64,000 nucleotides of DNA from Microbaculum marinum. Its GTDB lineage: Bacteria; Pseudomonadota; Alphaproteobacteria; Rhizobiales; Tepidamorphaceae. The stretch lies in assembly GCF_042646165.1 (NCBI RefSeq), contig NZ_JBHRTC010000024.1. One strand, 5' to 3'. Shown piece after piece: positions 37,051 to 45,233 of the stretch (the first letter of the stretch is position 1; each line of letters starts with the position of its first letter). Below the pieces are notes generated by a model that had not been told where the DNA came from, ran no database searches, and worked only from the letters and a program-made list of their open reading frames with translations. The position numbers and the translations under genes were made by a program.

Positions 37051-37201
37051 CGATACGTTTGATGAAACTCAAACTCGGATAAGGTGCTGTTTTTTCTAGC
37101 ACCAGTGGCCCCCGTTCGCTACGACCGATTGTCGAGGCAGACTTGGCGGATCGACGTCCGGGGCGTCCGGATTCCGTGCTCCCAGGAAGGCAGGATTCCC
37201 T

Positions 37202-38803
37202 ATGCTCGCCGTGCTGTCGGGCCAGTACATCAACCCGGAACTGAGACTTCACTACGGGGCCCTGCCGCCTTCATTCCTTCCGATCGGCTCGCAGCGATTC
37301 TTCGCCCGGCAGGTCATGCTGGCGCAGGCGGAAGCCGTGCTGATGACCCTGCCCGAGGGATATTCGCTCCAGGAATCCGACCGGCAGATGCTCGAGAGGC
37401 TTGGCGTCGGGCTGCTGTTCCTGCCGGAGACGATATCGCTCAACGAGGCCGTACTCGAAGTCGCGGACCGCACGTCCGCCGGCGAAAGCCTTCGCATCCT
37501 GTTCGGCGACACCTTCGTGGATGTCGAGCCGGAGGATCTGACTGCAGACGACATCGTGGTCGTCCACGACACGCCGCTCGATTACCCGTGGACCTATTCG
37601 GTCGAGACCCCGCAGGGGCTGACCTTCACCGACCATCCCTCCGACACGGACAACCAGCATGTCGTCTGCGGGTACTTCAAGTTCTCCGACATGGGCGCGC
37701 TCCGCAACGCATTCGCCACCGGCTCGTTCGCCAAGGCCCTTACGGCGTATTCGGGCTGCCGGCCGGTCGCCCTGGTCGAGGCACGCGAGTGGTACGATTT
37801 CGGCCATCTGGCGATGTACTACAAATCGCGACGCTCGCTGCTGGTCGCGCGCATGTCCAATTCCCTCGATTCGGACGGCTACTCGATCCGAAAGCGCTCG
37901 CACGACGCCGCGAAGATGGAGGCCGAGGCACACTGGTTCGAGAACCTGCCCAATCGGTTGAAGCTCCACGCGCCGCGCTTTCTGGGACGGCTCAACGAGG
38001 AATCCCAGGCCGGGTACGAGATAGAGTACCTGCACTTTCCAACACTCGGCGATCTGCTGGTGTTCGGCAACCACACCGCCCACAGCTGGCGGATGATCCT
38101 GAACAGATGCTTCGAGTTCCTGGAAAAATGCCAGGCGGTCCGGCCTGACGAGAACGCTCCCGACCTGTCTGACGGCTATGCGGGCGGATTTTTCGAGAAC
38201 GTCGTCGTGCGCAAGACGTGGCGCCGGCTGGAGGCCTACTGCAAGGCGTGCGGCCTCTCGATCGACAGCGGCATCTCCGTCAACGGCTGCGAAAACGTCA
38301 GCCTGCGGGTCATCGCCGAGGACATACTCGCCTCGCTGCCGCGTACCCGCCCGGAGCACATCGCATTCTTCCACGGCGACTTCTTCTTCGGGAACATATT
38401 CTTCGATTTTTCGACCCAGAGGATCGTCACAATCGACCCGAGGGGACATGTCGATACCGGATCCCCGGCCCTGTACGGCGACTGGCGTTACGACCTGGGA
38501 AAGATGGCTCACAGCGTCGTGGGAGGATACGACGACATTCTCGCCGGACGGTCATCCCTTCACAAGAATACCGCGACAGACTGGACCTTCCGCATCGCGT
38601 TCAACGACATGCACGACGCGCTTCGCGGTCATTTCGTCGAAAGCGCCGCGACGCGCTTCGGCATCGATGCAGCCGAACTCCACGCGTGGGCCGCGCTGAT
38701 GTTCCTGTCGATGCTTCCCCTGCATGCCGACAGTCCCGAGCGGCAGGAACACCTCCTGGCCAACGGCATCCGCCTGCATGCCCTGCTGAAGAGCTTCGAA
38801 TGA
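37202..38803 (+). CDS. Bifunctional nucleotidyltransferase / APH-type kinase of polysaccharide loci
   Basis: A 533-residue fusion. The N-terminal 235 residues look like a sugar-nucleotidyltransferase relative (LRILFGDTFV, CGYFKFSD, EWYDFGHLAMYYKSR). From about 240 the protein is a choline/aminoglycoside-kinase-type phosphotransferase: FFHGDFFFGNIFFD with catalytic Asp near residue 394, and VTIDPRG as the metal-binding Asp. A cytoplasmic enzyme that phosphorylates and perhaps nucleotidylates a sugar or small polar head group. Coupled by a 4-base overlap to a second nucleotidyltransferase, so the two may share a pathway. The substrate is unknown. Confidence 0.75.
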   Translation: MLAVLSGQYINPELRLHYGALPPSFLPIGSQRFFARQVMLAQAEAVLMTLPEGYSLQESDRQMLERLGVGLLFLPETISLNEAVLEVADRTSAGESLRILFGDTFVDVEPEDLTADDIVVVHDTPLDYPWTYSVETPQGLTFTDHPSDTDNQHVVCGYFKFSDMGALRNAFATGSFAKALTAYSGCRPVALVEAREWYDFGHLAMYYKSRRSLLVARMSNSLDSDGYSIRKRSHDAAKMEAEAHWFENLPNRLKLHAPRFLGRLNEESQAGYEIEYLHFPTLGDLLVFGNHTAHSWRMILNRCFEFLEKCQAVRPDENAPDLSDGYAGGFFENVVVRKTWRRLEAYCKACGLSIDSGISVNGCENVSLRVIAEDILASLPRTRPEHIAFFHGDFFFGNIFFDFSTQRIVTIDPRGHVDTGSPALYGDWRYDLGKMAHSVVGGYDDILAGRSSLHKNTATDWTFRIAFNDMHDALRGHFVESAATRFGIDAAELHAWAALMFLSMLPLHADSPERQEHLLANGIRLHALLKSFE

Positions 38804-39567
38804 TCGTCTTTCCGATGGCGGGGCTGAGCAATCGCTTCAGGCGCGCCGGCTATGAAAAGCCCAAATACATGCTCGATCTGGGCGGGCGAACCGTCTTCTC
38901 GCACGCCGTGTCCGGATTCTCGCGCTTCTTCGACACCGAGCCGTTCCTGTTCATCTGCCGGTCGGAGGCCGCCACGCCGGCGTTCATCGAAGCCGAACTG
39001 AAGACGCTGCACCCCGGCCTCCGCCAGCATGAGATCGTGGTCCTGGAGGCGGAAACGTCCGGCCAGGCTGAAACCGTCGACATCGGCCTTCGGCTGTCCC
39101 GGCTGGACCATTCCGACAGCCTGACGATCTTCAACATCGACACCTTCCGTCCCGGCTACAGACGGCCGCCAGGGCTGGACCTCGCCACGGTCGACGGATA
39201 CCTCGAGGTGGTGCGCGCTGACGGCGAGGGGTGGTCGTTCGTGCGGCCGGAAGACCCCGACCGGCCGGTGGGTCGTGCGGTCGAGGTCGCCGAGAAAGTC
39301 CGGATTTCCGATCTCTGCAGCACCGGCCTCTACTATTTCAGGACCGCCGACCTGTTCCTGGACCTGTACGACCTGACGGTCGACAAGAAGGTCGAGGATC
39401 TTCAGGGCGGCGAGCGATATGTCGCACCGCTCTACAATCTGGCGATCGCCGCCGGTCGGCGGATTTTCTACGAGCTGATAGAACCGCATCAGGTGGTGTT
39501 CTGCGGGACACCGGAAGAATACGAGTCGCTGCGCCGCAGCGCCGTCGCCCGCGTGCCGGACCGGTGA
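38800..39567 (+). CDS. Capsule-type NTP transferase (nucleotidyltransferase)
   Basis: A 255-residue nucleotidyltransferase. The opening VFPMAGLSNRFRRAGYEKPK holds the nucleotide-binding loop and lysine, with TSGQAETVDIGL near 86-97 and FNIDTFRP as the metal-binding Asp region. Similar proteins occur in capsule loci where they activate unusual sugars or phosphorylated side groups. ATG 38800 overlaps the previous stop by 4 bases. It should make an NDP- or CDP-activated donor from the product of the upstream kinase domain; this assignment is inferred. Confidence 0.82.
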   Translation: MIVFPMAGLSNRFRRAGYEKPKYMLDLGGRTVFSHAVSGFSRFFDTEPFLFICRSEAATPAFIEAELKTLHPGLRQHEIVVLEAETSGQAETVDIGLRLSRLDHSDSLTIFNIDTFRPGYRRPPGLDLATVDGYLEVVRADGEGWSFVRPEDPDRPVGRAVEVAEKVRISDLCSTGLYYFRTADLFLDLYDLTVDKKVEDLQGGERYVAPLYNLAIAAGRRIFYELIEPHQVVFCGTPEEYESLRRSAVARVPDR

Positions 39568-39568
39568 A

Positions 39569-39597
39569 GCCGTGCGCCGCGCCCTTGCGGCGGCACT
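39569..39597 (+). terminator. GC hairpin after the nucleotidyltransferase gene
   Basis: Two bases after the stop, GCCGTGCGCCGC and GCGGCGGCAC can pair around a GCCCTT loop with one bulge. There is no T-run. It may partially separate the nucleotidyltransferase genes from the acyl-transfer genes. Confidence 0.35.
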
Positions 39598-39701
39598 CCG
39601 AGGGCTTTCACTTGCGTCGAATGCGCTTTGATGAGACACACGCCTCGCGTGCCCCGGGATCATGCCCGAAACGGGTCCCGGAACAGACGAGAGGCGATGC
39701 A

Positions 39702-39932
39702 ATGGAACAGAACGTCCCGAAGGCGCGAAAGGGCTACGTCCGCTCCGAGGTGCTGCAGCCGGCACTTCGCTACCAGCTGAACCCGCACCCTGACGAACCC
39801 TCAGTCTGCGTTGTCGCGATACTGACTCCCGAAGGGCCATTGACGCTGACGCTTCACAAGGACGCCTTGTCCCAGCTCGGCACCGCCATGATCGTCGAAG
39901 CGCAGAAGATGCCCGACACCGCGGGCCGGTGA
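39702..39932 (+). CDS. Small protein of unknown function upstream of the ACP
   Basis: A 76-residue soluble, near-neutral protein starting at ATG 39702 with GAGG 7 bases before. It has no membrane segment or motif I recognise; a central VCVVAILTPEGPLTLTLHK region predicts two or three beta strands. The frame is open further upstream (an ATG at 39620 would add 27 residues), but that lacks a good site. Its position just before the ACP suggests membership in the acyl-transfer unit. Confidence 0.5.
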   Translation: MEQNVPKARKGYVRSEVLQPALRYQLNPHPDEPSVCVVAILTPEGPLTLTLHKDALSQLGTAMIVEAQKMPDTAGR

Positions 39933-40041
39933 GCGCCTGACGGCGGGCTTGAACCGGCCGTCCATCTGGATTAGCGACGTCTGCATGCGATGATCCCCTG
40001 GGTCGCGGCGTCGCGGCCCGTATTCTGCAGGAGTGCGTAGT

Positions 40042-40311
40042 TTGACCGAACAAGCCGGACAATCACTGGACGATGCATCGCTGGTGGCGACGATAAGCGA
40101 GCTTGCCGCGGCGACCACGGGACGTGCGAATCTCCAGATCGACCGCGGCACCGATCTGATCGAAGCGGAGATCCTGGACTCGCTGGACTGGTCCGTGTTC
40201 CTGCTCGATCTGGAGAAGCGCTACGAGGTCACCATTCCCGACGAGGAGGTGGAAAGCCGGAATCTTCAGGTCGTCGGCAATCTCGTCGACTTTATCCGCA
40301 ACGCAAAGTAG
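40042..40311 (+). CDS. Acyl carrier protein of the acyl-shuttle locus
   Basis: An 89-residue acidic ACP-like protein. The phosphopantetheine attachment Ser47 lies in EILDSLDW, the standard DSL motif, followed by the recognition helix LLDLEKRYEVTIPDEE. I chose TTG 40042 because AGGAG (40029-40033) is 8 bases upstream; a GTG at 40033 overlaps that site. A dedicated ACP beside an MBOAT gene parallels DltC and the ACPs of other envelope acylation systems. It should carry the acyl group as a thioester to the MBOAT protein at the cytoplasmic face. Confidence 0.88.
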   Translation: MTEQAGQSLDDASLVATISELAAATTGRANLQIDRGTDLIEAEILDSLDWSVFLLDLEKRYEVTIPDEEVESRNLQVVGNLVDFIRNAK

Positions 40312-40313
40312 CC

Positions 40314-40919
40314 TTGCAACCGTTCCGGCCCCTCGTCTACGGACATCGTGACTACATTCGCGGCGTGGATTTCACGATGCACGTGCTTACCGAGGTTCTG
40401 CCCGGCCTCGAGGGTCCGTTCGATTTCCTGGATCTGGGGTTTCCCCGCTTCACCACCAGGACCGGACGGTTCGTGGCGGCCGGCGATCCGGGCATGGCCA
40501 AAGGCGCTGCCGCCTCGCTGAAGCTGCGCGGTCCGACGCCCGCCGCCTTCGTCTACGAGGAGGACGCCAGCGAGGCCGAGCGCTCACCCGAAGATCCCGA
40601 AGCCGACTTCAAGGGTCACGAGGAATTCGGCGGCGAGCTCGCACGGATTTCAGCCGTTTCGGGTCCGGAACTCTTCAGTGCGGCGATCTACCTCATCAAG
40701 ACGCTGCACGAGCGCAACGTCACCTCCGATGGCAAGTGGATCTACACACGGCTCCGCACGCCCTCGGTCGACGCCCTCCGGGAACTGGTCGCCGACGACA
40801 CACGCCGGGCACTGGAGGTCCGGACGACCGCATTGCGCGACACGCAGTCCAGTGCCAATGAAGTGCTGGTGGACGGCAACGTCATCGGGGAAGTCTTCTT
40901 CGCACGCATTTCACCCTGA
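40314..40919 (+). CDS. Unknown 201-aa protein between ACP and MBOAT
   Basis: A 201-residue soluble protein, TTG start at 40314, 2 bases after the ACP stop, so almost certainly co-translated. It has a basic N-terminus and an acidic stretch near residues 78-95 (many Glu/Asp). The motifs VYGHRDYIRGVDFTMH and NVTSDGKWIYTRLRTP are not ones I can place. No signal peptide and no membrane segment. Its location suggests an enzyme that makes, loads or modifies the acyl chain on the ACP. Function is open. Confidence 0.7.
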   Translation: MQPFRPLVYGHRDYIRGVDFTMHVLTEVLPGLEGPFDFLDLGFPRFTTRTGRFVAAGDPGMAKGAAASLKLRGPTPAAFVYEEDASEAERSPEDPEADFKGHEEFGGELARISAVSGPELFSAAIYLIKTLHERNVTSDGKWIYTRLRTPSVDALRELVADDTRRALEVRTTALRDTQSSANEVLVDGNVIGEVFFARISP

Positions 40920-41054
40920 AAGCCACAGGCCGGGAACGCCGGGGACCGCGCTTCATCACGACCGCGCCGGATCTCCCGGGTTGCAGGACCGGCCCTGCAT
41001 CAAAGACCGAAGCGCGGACTGTTTCAGCCGGGTATTGGACGACGGAACGGCGTC

Positions 41055-42164
41055 ATGACCATCGTCTTCGACAACCTCATGACGGCCACGGTGTTCATCC
41101 TGGCCTACCTGATCGGGCACTACGGCTCGCATCTGCTCAATTCGCCGCGCCTGGTGCTCGCGAACACGGTGCTGTTCTCGCTTGTCTTCGCCTGGATCGC
41201 CTCGCCGGACACGCTGGTCTTCCTCCTGGTGATGACGGCCTACGCGGCGGTCTACGTATGGCTGCAATCGAAGCGGTGGTTCCTCTACGGCGCACTGCCC
41301 GTGACGCTGCTGTTCGTCGCCGGCCGCATCCTCAGCGACCAGAGCCTCCTGGCGATCCTGTTCTCCTCGTTCATCTATATCCGGACGCTCGGGACGGTGC
41401 TGTGGAACTGGCGCTACCCGAAGGAAATCTTCCGGCCGGTGGACGTCGTCCTGTCGCTGGTCTTCTTCCCGACGCTGGTCGTCGGCCCGATCCAGTTCGC
41501 CGATCGGATCAACCTGCCGGCGCTTTGCCGGTTTCCGACCGGCGCCGAGTTCGCCGATGGCGGCAAGAGGATCATCATCGGCATCGCCAAGGTGGCCTGG
41601 CTCGGTCCCCAGATCACCTCGCAGCTGCCGTCGGTGTTCGCCGAAAACGCCGACGGATCGATGGGGTGGCTGTTCTGGGTCTTCTCCGTGTGGGCGGGGC
41701 TCGCCAACATCTACGTGATGTTCTCCGGATACGTCGACATCGCCGTCGGGGTCAGCCGGTTCGTCGGCGTCGACAGCAAGGAGAACTTCAACAAGCCGTG
41801 GCTCGCCCGCACCCCGCAGGAGTTCTGGCAACGCTGGCACATGAGCCTGGTGTGGGTGACCAACAACCTCGGCTATCATCCCTATGTCCGGCGGACCGGC
41901 CGCCGATACCTCGGCATCGTCCTAGCCTTCACCTTCATCGGCGCATGGCACGCCTTCACGTGGCAGTACCTGGTCTGGGGCATCTCGCACGGGCTGGCGC
42001 TGGCGGCGATCGCCTGGATGCAACGCAATCACCGCATCCGGGCGCTGTGGGCCAGATCGGAGCAGCACCGCGTCCTCAACCTGTTGCTGCAGGGCCTCGG
42101 ATGGTTCGTCACGATGACCTATGTTGCGGCGCTGTCGGACTTTGCGACGGGAGAGTTCGGATGA
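41055..42164 (+). CDS. MBOAT family O-acyltransferase (DltB/AlgI-like)
   Basis: A 369-residue polytopic membrane protein with about nine hydrophobic segments. The family signature is clear: FFPTLVVGPIQF near 137-148, NFNKPWLARTPQEFWQRWHM near 246-265 and GAWHAFTWQYLVWGISHGL near 299-317, which contain the conserved catalytic histidines. It moves an acyl group from a cytoplasmic acyl-ACP across the membrane. The length is shorter than AlgI (about 520) and close to DltB (about 400). Its stop overlaps the microprotein start by 4 bases, so the two are made together. This is the core of the proposed acyl shuttle. Confidence 0.93.
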   Translation: MTIVFDNLMTATVFILAYLIGHYGSHLLNSPRLVLANTVLFSLVFAWIASPDTLVFLLVMTAYAAVYVWLQSKRWFLYGALPVTLLFVAGRILSDQSLLAILFSSFIYIRTLGTVLWNWRYPKEIFRPVDVVLSLVFFPTLVVGPIQFADRINLPALCRFPTGAEFADGGKRIIIGIAKVAWLGPQITSQLPSVFAENADGSMGWLFWVFSVWAGLANIYVMFSGYVDIAVGVSRFVGVDSKENFNKPWLARTPQEFWQRWHMSLVWVTNNLGYHPYVRRTGRRYLGIVLAFTFIGAWHAFTWQYLVWGISHGLALAAIAWMQRNHRIRALWARSEQHRVLNLLLQGLGWFVTMTYVAALSDFATGEFG

Positions 42165-42301
42165 GGCTGTCGCCGGCGATCCACTGGTTCTGGAGAGAGT
42201 TCAGGGCGGTCATCGTGCTGCTGCCGCTGGCGCTGGCGATACTCGCCATCCTGACGCAATGGCCCCTGTCCGACGTGACGTTCCTGTACGTGGAACTGTA
42301 G
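42161..42301 (+). CDS. DltX-like single-pass microprotein with C-terminal FLYVEL acyl-shuttle motif
   Basis: A 46-residue protein translated from an ATGA overlap with the MBOAT gene. Residues 1-14 are basic and aromatic, 15-34 form one membrane helix (VIVLLPLALAILAILTQW), and the last 12 residues should face the periplasm by the positive-inside rule. The protein ends exactly in FLYVEL. In Dlt systems the microprotein DltX ends in a hexapeptide with a tyrosine that receives the acyl group from the MBOAT DltB and hands it to DltD. Size, topology, gene order and the terminal F-x-Y-x-E-hydrophobic pattern fit that role. The following gene starts 3 bases later. Confidence 0.75.
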   Translation: MRLSPAIHWFWREFRAVIVLLPLALAILAILTQWPLSDVTFLYVEL

Positions 42302-42304
42302 GCG

Positions 42305-43078
42305 ATGCGGTCCTTCGTCCACCTGCTGGTCGCGATCGCGCTGGTGATGGGAACCGCGCACGTGCTGCGGCAGACGGGCATGTTCGTCGAAGCCAAGCGC
42401 CTCGCGGACCGCGGCAGCCTGACGGATGCGACCGCATACGATCTCCAGCGCTTCTCCGGCCGGTCCGGGCCCGTCATCCTCGGCAACCAGTGGTTCCAGA
42501 GCAAGGTCCGGGCGGCGTGTCCGGACTCCGGCGCAACCTTCATCCGCGTGCACCCGTCCTACTTCGACAACCTGGCGGCCGTCGTGGAGCAGCTCGGCCT
42601 GCGCACGACCTCGCCCGTCGTCGTGCAACTCGGCAACCGGACGTGGTTTCCAAATCGCAGGAACACACAGGTGCGGCTGGACTATCTTCCGGCCGCCGAG
42701 TGGCTCTCGCTTCGGCAAATCTGGAGATCGACGGGCCTGATGTACCAGCTGGCCCCCGACGTGCTGCGCCTGGACCCGTCCCGGCAGAGCGGGCCGGCGA
42801 ACGACTATCTGCTCGCCGCCGCAGACCTGAACGGCCTGTCGGAACTGCTCGACGCGGTGCGGGCACAGCCCGGCGACTTCCATCTGGTCACCGCAGACCC
42901 GAAGCCGCTCAAGGGCATCACCGACCGACAGAAATCCAGACAGAAGCAGGCCATCGAAGACTACGGCGACGAGGGATTGTACAAGAGCATCAACGTCTTC
43001 GCCAAAGACACGGGCTGCGCGCCGCTGGCCGCCGCGGCTCCATCCAGGGACCAGACATCCGCGAGGGTACCGAATTGA
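42305..43078 (+). CDS. Membrane-anchored periplasmic protein in the DltD position, unknown
   Basis: A 257-residue protein with an N-terminal membrane anchor (residues 4-21) and a periplasmic domain. It begins 3 bases after the microprotein gene. I looked for SGNH blocks: the place where GDS would be expected reads ILGNQWFQSK, and no terminal D-x-x-H is found, so a catalytic SGNH role is doubtful. It may be a scaffold or receptor for the acyl-shuttle complex or a divergent transferase. The C-terminus is Ala/Ser rich. Its stop overlaps the KAS III start by 4 bases. Confidence 0.65.
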   Translation: MRSFVHLLVAIALVMGTAHVLRQTGMFVEAKRLADRGSLTDATAYDLQRFSGRSGPVILGNQWFQSKVRAACPDSGATFIRVHPSYFDNLAAVVEQLGLRTTSPVVVQLGNRTWFPNRRNTQVRLDYLPAAEWLSLRQIWRSTGLMYQLAPDVLRLDPSRQSGPANDYLLAAADLNGLSELLDAVRAQPGDFHLVTADPKPLKGITDRQKSRQKQAIEDYGDEGLYKSINVFAKDTGCAPLAAAAPSRDQTSARVPN

Positions 43079-44070
43079 TCGAGCATATATCCGTTGCACT
43101 GCCCGAGTGGAAAGTCGGGGCCGAGGAAATCGCCGAGTGGACCGGCTCCGACCCCGAATTCATCCGGGGCAAGGTCGGGATCGACAGCCGCCGGTTCCTG
43201 CGCGAGGACGAGACGGCGCGGGACCTGGCCGCTGCCGCCGTGCGCAAGCTGATCGACGAGACCGGCATCGCCACGGGCGACGTCGACTTCATGCTCACCG
43301 TCACGCAGACGCCGGACGAGCGGCTTCCCCACCTCGGCGCCCGCGTGCAGACAGCCTGCGGCCTTCCCACCACGGTGATGGCGCTGGACATCTCGCTGGG
43401 CTGCTCCGGCTACGTCCATGCGCTGTCTGTCGCCAAGGGGCTGATGGCGACGGGCATGCGCAGGGGGCTGATCGTCACCTGCGATCCCTACTCGAAGATG
43501 ATGCGCCGACGCGACAAGGCGACGGTCACGGTGTTCGGCGACGCGGCGACCTGCAGCCTGGTCGACGGCGACGGCATCGACCGTCTCGGCCGGTTCGATT
43601 ACGGAACCGACGGGTCGGGGGCCGAACACCTCACCTACAAGGGCCCGCCGCTCCCCGGCGCCCTGGCCGCGGAGGACGGAATCCCGGCGGAAAACGAGGC
43701 GCCGGACGAGACGGGGGACGAGGTGCCGAGCCTGCACATGAACGGCCGCGAGATCCTCAATTTTATGCTGGAGCGGGTTCCCGACTCCGTCGACCGCTGC
43801 CTGGAGCGCAACGGGCTGACGCGCGACGACGTCGACCTGTTCGTCTTCCACCAGGCGAGCCGCTACATGCTGACGCTGCTGGCCCGCCGGATGGGGCTGG
43901 ACATCGCCCGGGTGCCGATCCGCATCGGGGAGACGGGCAATACGGTGTCGTCGACGATTCCCGCCGTGCTGAGCGACCTGGCCGCCTCCGGCGACCTGCG
44001 GGGCCGGACCGTGCTGCTGTCCGGATTTGGCGTCGGGCTGTCCTGGGCGACGACCGTGCTGAGGACCTGA
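43075..44070 (+). CDS. 3-oxoacyl-ACP synthase III-like (KAS III) protein
   Basis: A 331-residue thiolase-fold protein with the complete KAS III triad: Cys110 in SLGCSGYVHAL, His259 in FVFHQAS and Asn289 in GETGNTVSST. KAS III enzymes condense an acyl-CoA with malonyl-ACP; relatives also transfer acyl groups onto oxygen or nitrogen. TTG start at 43075 overlaps the preceding stop (TTGA), so this is a dedicated gene of the acyl-transfer operon rather than housekeeping FabH. I infer that it builds or loads the acyl group on the ACP encoded upstream, where Dlt systems use the DltA ligase. There is an insert of about 25 acidic residues near 195-220. Confidence 0.88.
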   Translation: MIEHISVALPEWKVGAEEIAEWTGSDPEFIRGKVGIDSRRFLREDETARDLAAAAVRKLIDETGIATGDVDFMLTVTQTPDERLPHLGARVQTACGLPTTVMALDISLGCSGYVHALSVAKGLMATGMRRGLIVTCDPYSKMMRRRDKATVTVFGDAATCSLVDGDGIDRLGRFDYGTDGSGAEHLTYKGPPLPGALAAEDGIPAENEAPDETGDEVPSLHMNGREILNFMLERVPDSVDRCLERNGLTRDDVDLFVFHQASRYMLTLLARRMGLDIARVPIRIGETGNTVSSTIPAVLSDLAASGDLRGRTVLLSGFGVGLSWATTVLRT

Positions 44071-44126
44071 CCGTGCCGCCGGCCGCCGTTCATGCCGCCG
44101 GCCCGCCGTCGCGGGAGACAGGGTAG

Positions 44127-45167
44127 ATGCCGGCAGGCGATCCGCCGCACGAGGATCGCCGCCCCTCCGCGGACGCGGAGGCCAGGGAGCGCCTGCGGCT
44201 GCGCCGCGGCCACAGGGTCGGCCTGCTGCTGGGACTGACCGGACTGCTGCTCGCCGCCATGCTGCTCCCCGAACTGCCGAACGTCCGCTACGCGGCCCGC
44301 TACCGGGGCCTGGCGCAGCCGATCTTCTGCGAGGACGGCGTCCTCGACGTCGCCTTCATCGGCACGTCGCGCATGGCCTGGGGCGTCGACGCCCACGAGG
44401 TCGCCGCGTCCTACAGGGACCTGACGGGAGAGGACGTGTCGATCGTCGACCTGTCGCGGGTCGGCCCCACCGAGATCGTCTTCGAGGCGCTGCTGGACGA
44501 ACTGCTGGAGAACAGGCGGGTCCGGCTGGTGATCGTCGAGTTCAACGCCGCGCGCCTGTCGGACAAGTACTGGTCGTTCATAACGAAAGTCGGCAACGTC
44601 CTTGGCGGACGCGATCTCTACCGGCAGATCGACCGCATCCCGAAACGCATGCCGGTCGAGCAGATCGGCTACTTCCTCTCGGTCCGGCTGCGGTTCCTGG
44701 AGGCCGCGCTTGGCGGGCTGTGGCTTGGATGCGACGACGCGCTCGGCGGGCGAGGTGTCTACGACGAGACGCAATCGCTGACGAAGAAGCCGGAGTTCGA
44801 GGACCTGGTCCGGCAGGCCAAGAAGGTCCGGGGCAAGGCGTTTCCGAGCGACAGGCTGCTGAGCCCGCAGAACCATTTGTCGGTCGGCGTCGCCGAGAAA
44901 CTGGCCGCCAAGGCCAGGCAGCATGACGTGGAGATCCTGTTCGTGAACTTCAACAACATGTTCGTCGACCAGGTCTCGGAAAGTGCCAAGAGGCGGTTCC
45001 GCCGGCACATGGGAGCCGAACTGGCGACATGGCCGGCCGCAATCGACAAGACCCTGAAATCCGAATATCTCTACATGGACAAACACCACCTCGACCAGTA
45101 CGGCGCCAAGCTCGTCGCGCCCTGGTTTGCCGAGAAGATCAGCCAGTACCTGCACTATGAACGATAG
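44127..45167 (+). CDS. Membrane-anchored SGNH transferase-like protein, copy 1 (DltD-like)
   Basis: A 346-residue protein with one N-terminal membrane helix (about 31-48) and a periplasmic domain. The catalytic Ser81 is in FIGTSRMAWGVD, and Asp318/His321 form the C-terminal D-x-x-H in MDKHHLDQYGA. DltD, which accepts the acyl group from DltX, has the same topology: membrane anchor, Ser in a G-x-S motif, D-x-x-H. It shares IVDLSRVGPTE and related blocks with the next gene. It may take the acyl group from the FLYVEL tyrosine and deliver it to a periplasmic glycan. Confidence 0.8.
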   Translation: MPAGDPPHEDRRPSADAEARERLRLRRGHRVGLLLGLTGLLLAAMLLPELPNVRYAARYRGLAQPIFCEDGVLDVAFIGTSRMAWGVDAHEVAASYRDLTGEDVSIVDLSRVGPTEIVFEALLDELLENRRVRLVIVEFNAARLSDKYWSFITKVGNVLGGRDLYRQIDRIPKRMPVEQIGYFLSVRLRFLEAALGGLWLGCDDALGGRGVYDETQSLTKKPEFEDLVRQAKKVRGKAFPSDRLLSPQNHLSVGVAEKLAAKARQHDVEILFVNFNNMFVDQVSESAKRRFRRHMGAELATWPAAIDKTLKSEYLYMDKHHLDQYGAKLVAPWFAEKISQYLHYER

Positions 45168-45233
45168 CGAAACGGGGGCACGGCAGCGCGCCGCGGCAGC
45201 GGCGTTCGACGAACCGGTCCGGGTCGTCAGGCA

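Noticed and set aside
37083..37103. GGTGCT-loop-AGCACC hairpin in the divergent gap
   Set aside because: The stem has only six pairs with the T-run inside the loop, so it does not look like a terminator; it may be chance.
42305..43078. Annotation as GDSL/SGNH hydrolase (true DltD)
   Set aside because: Neither a nucleophile motif nor the D-x-x-H is found, so it was left as an unknown anchored protein.
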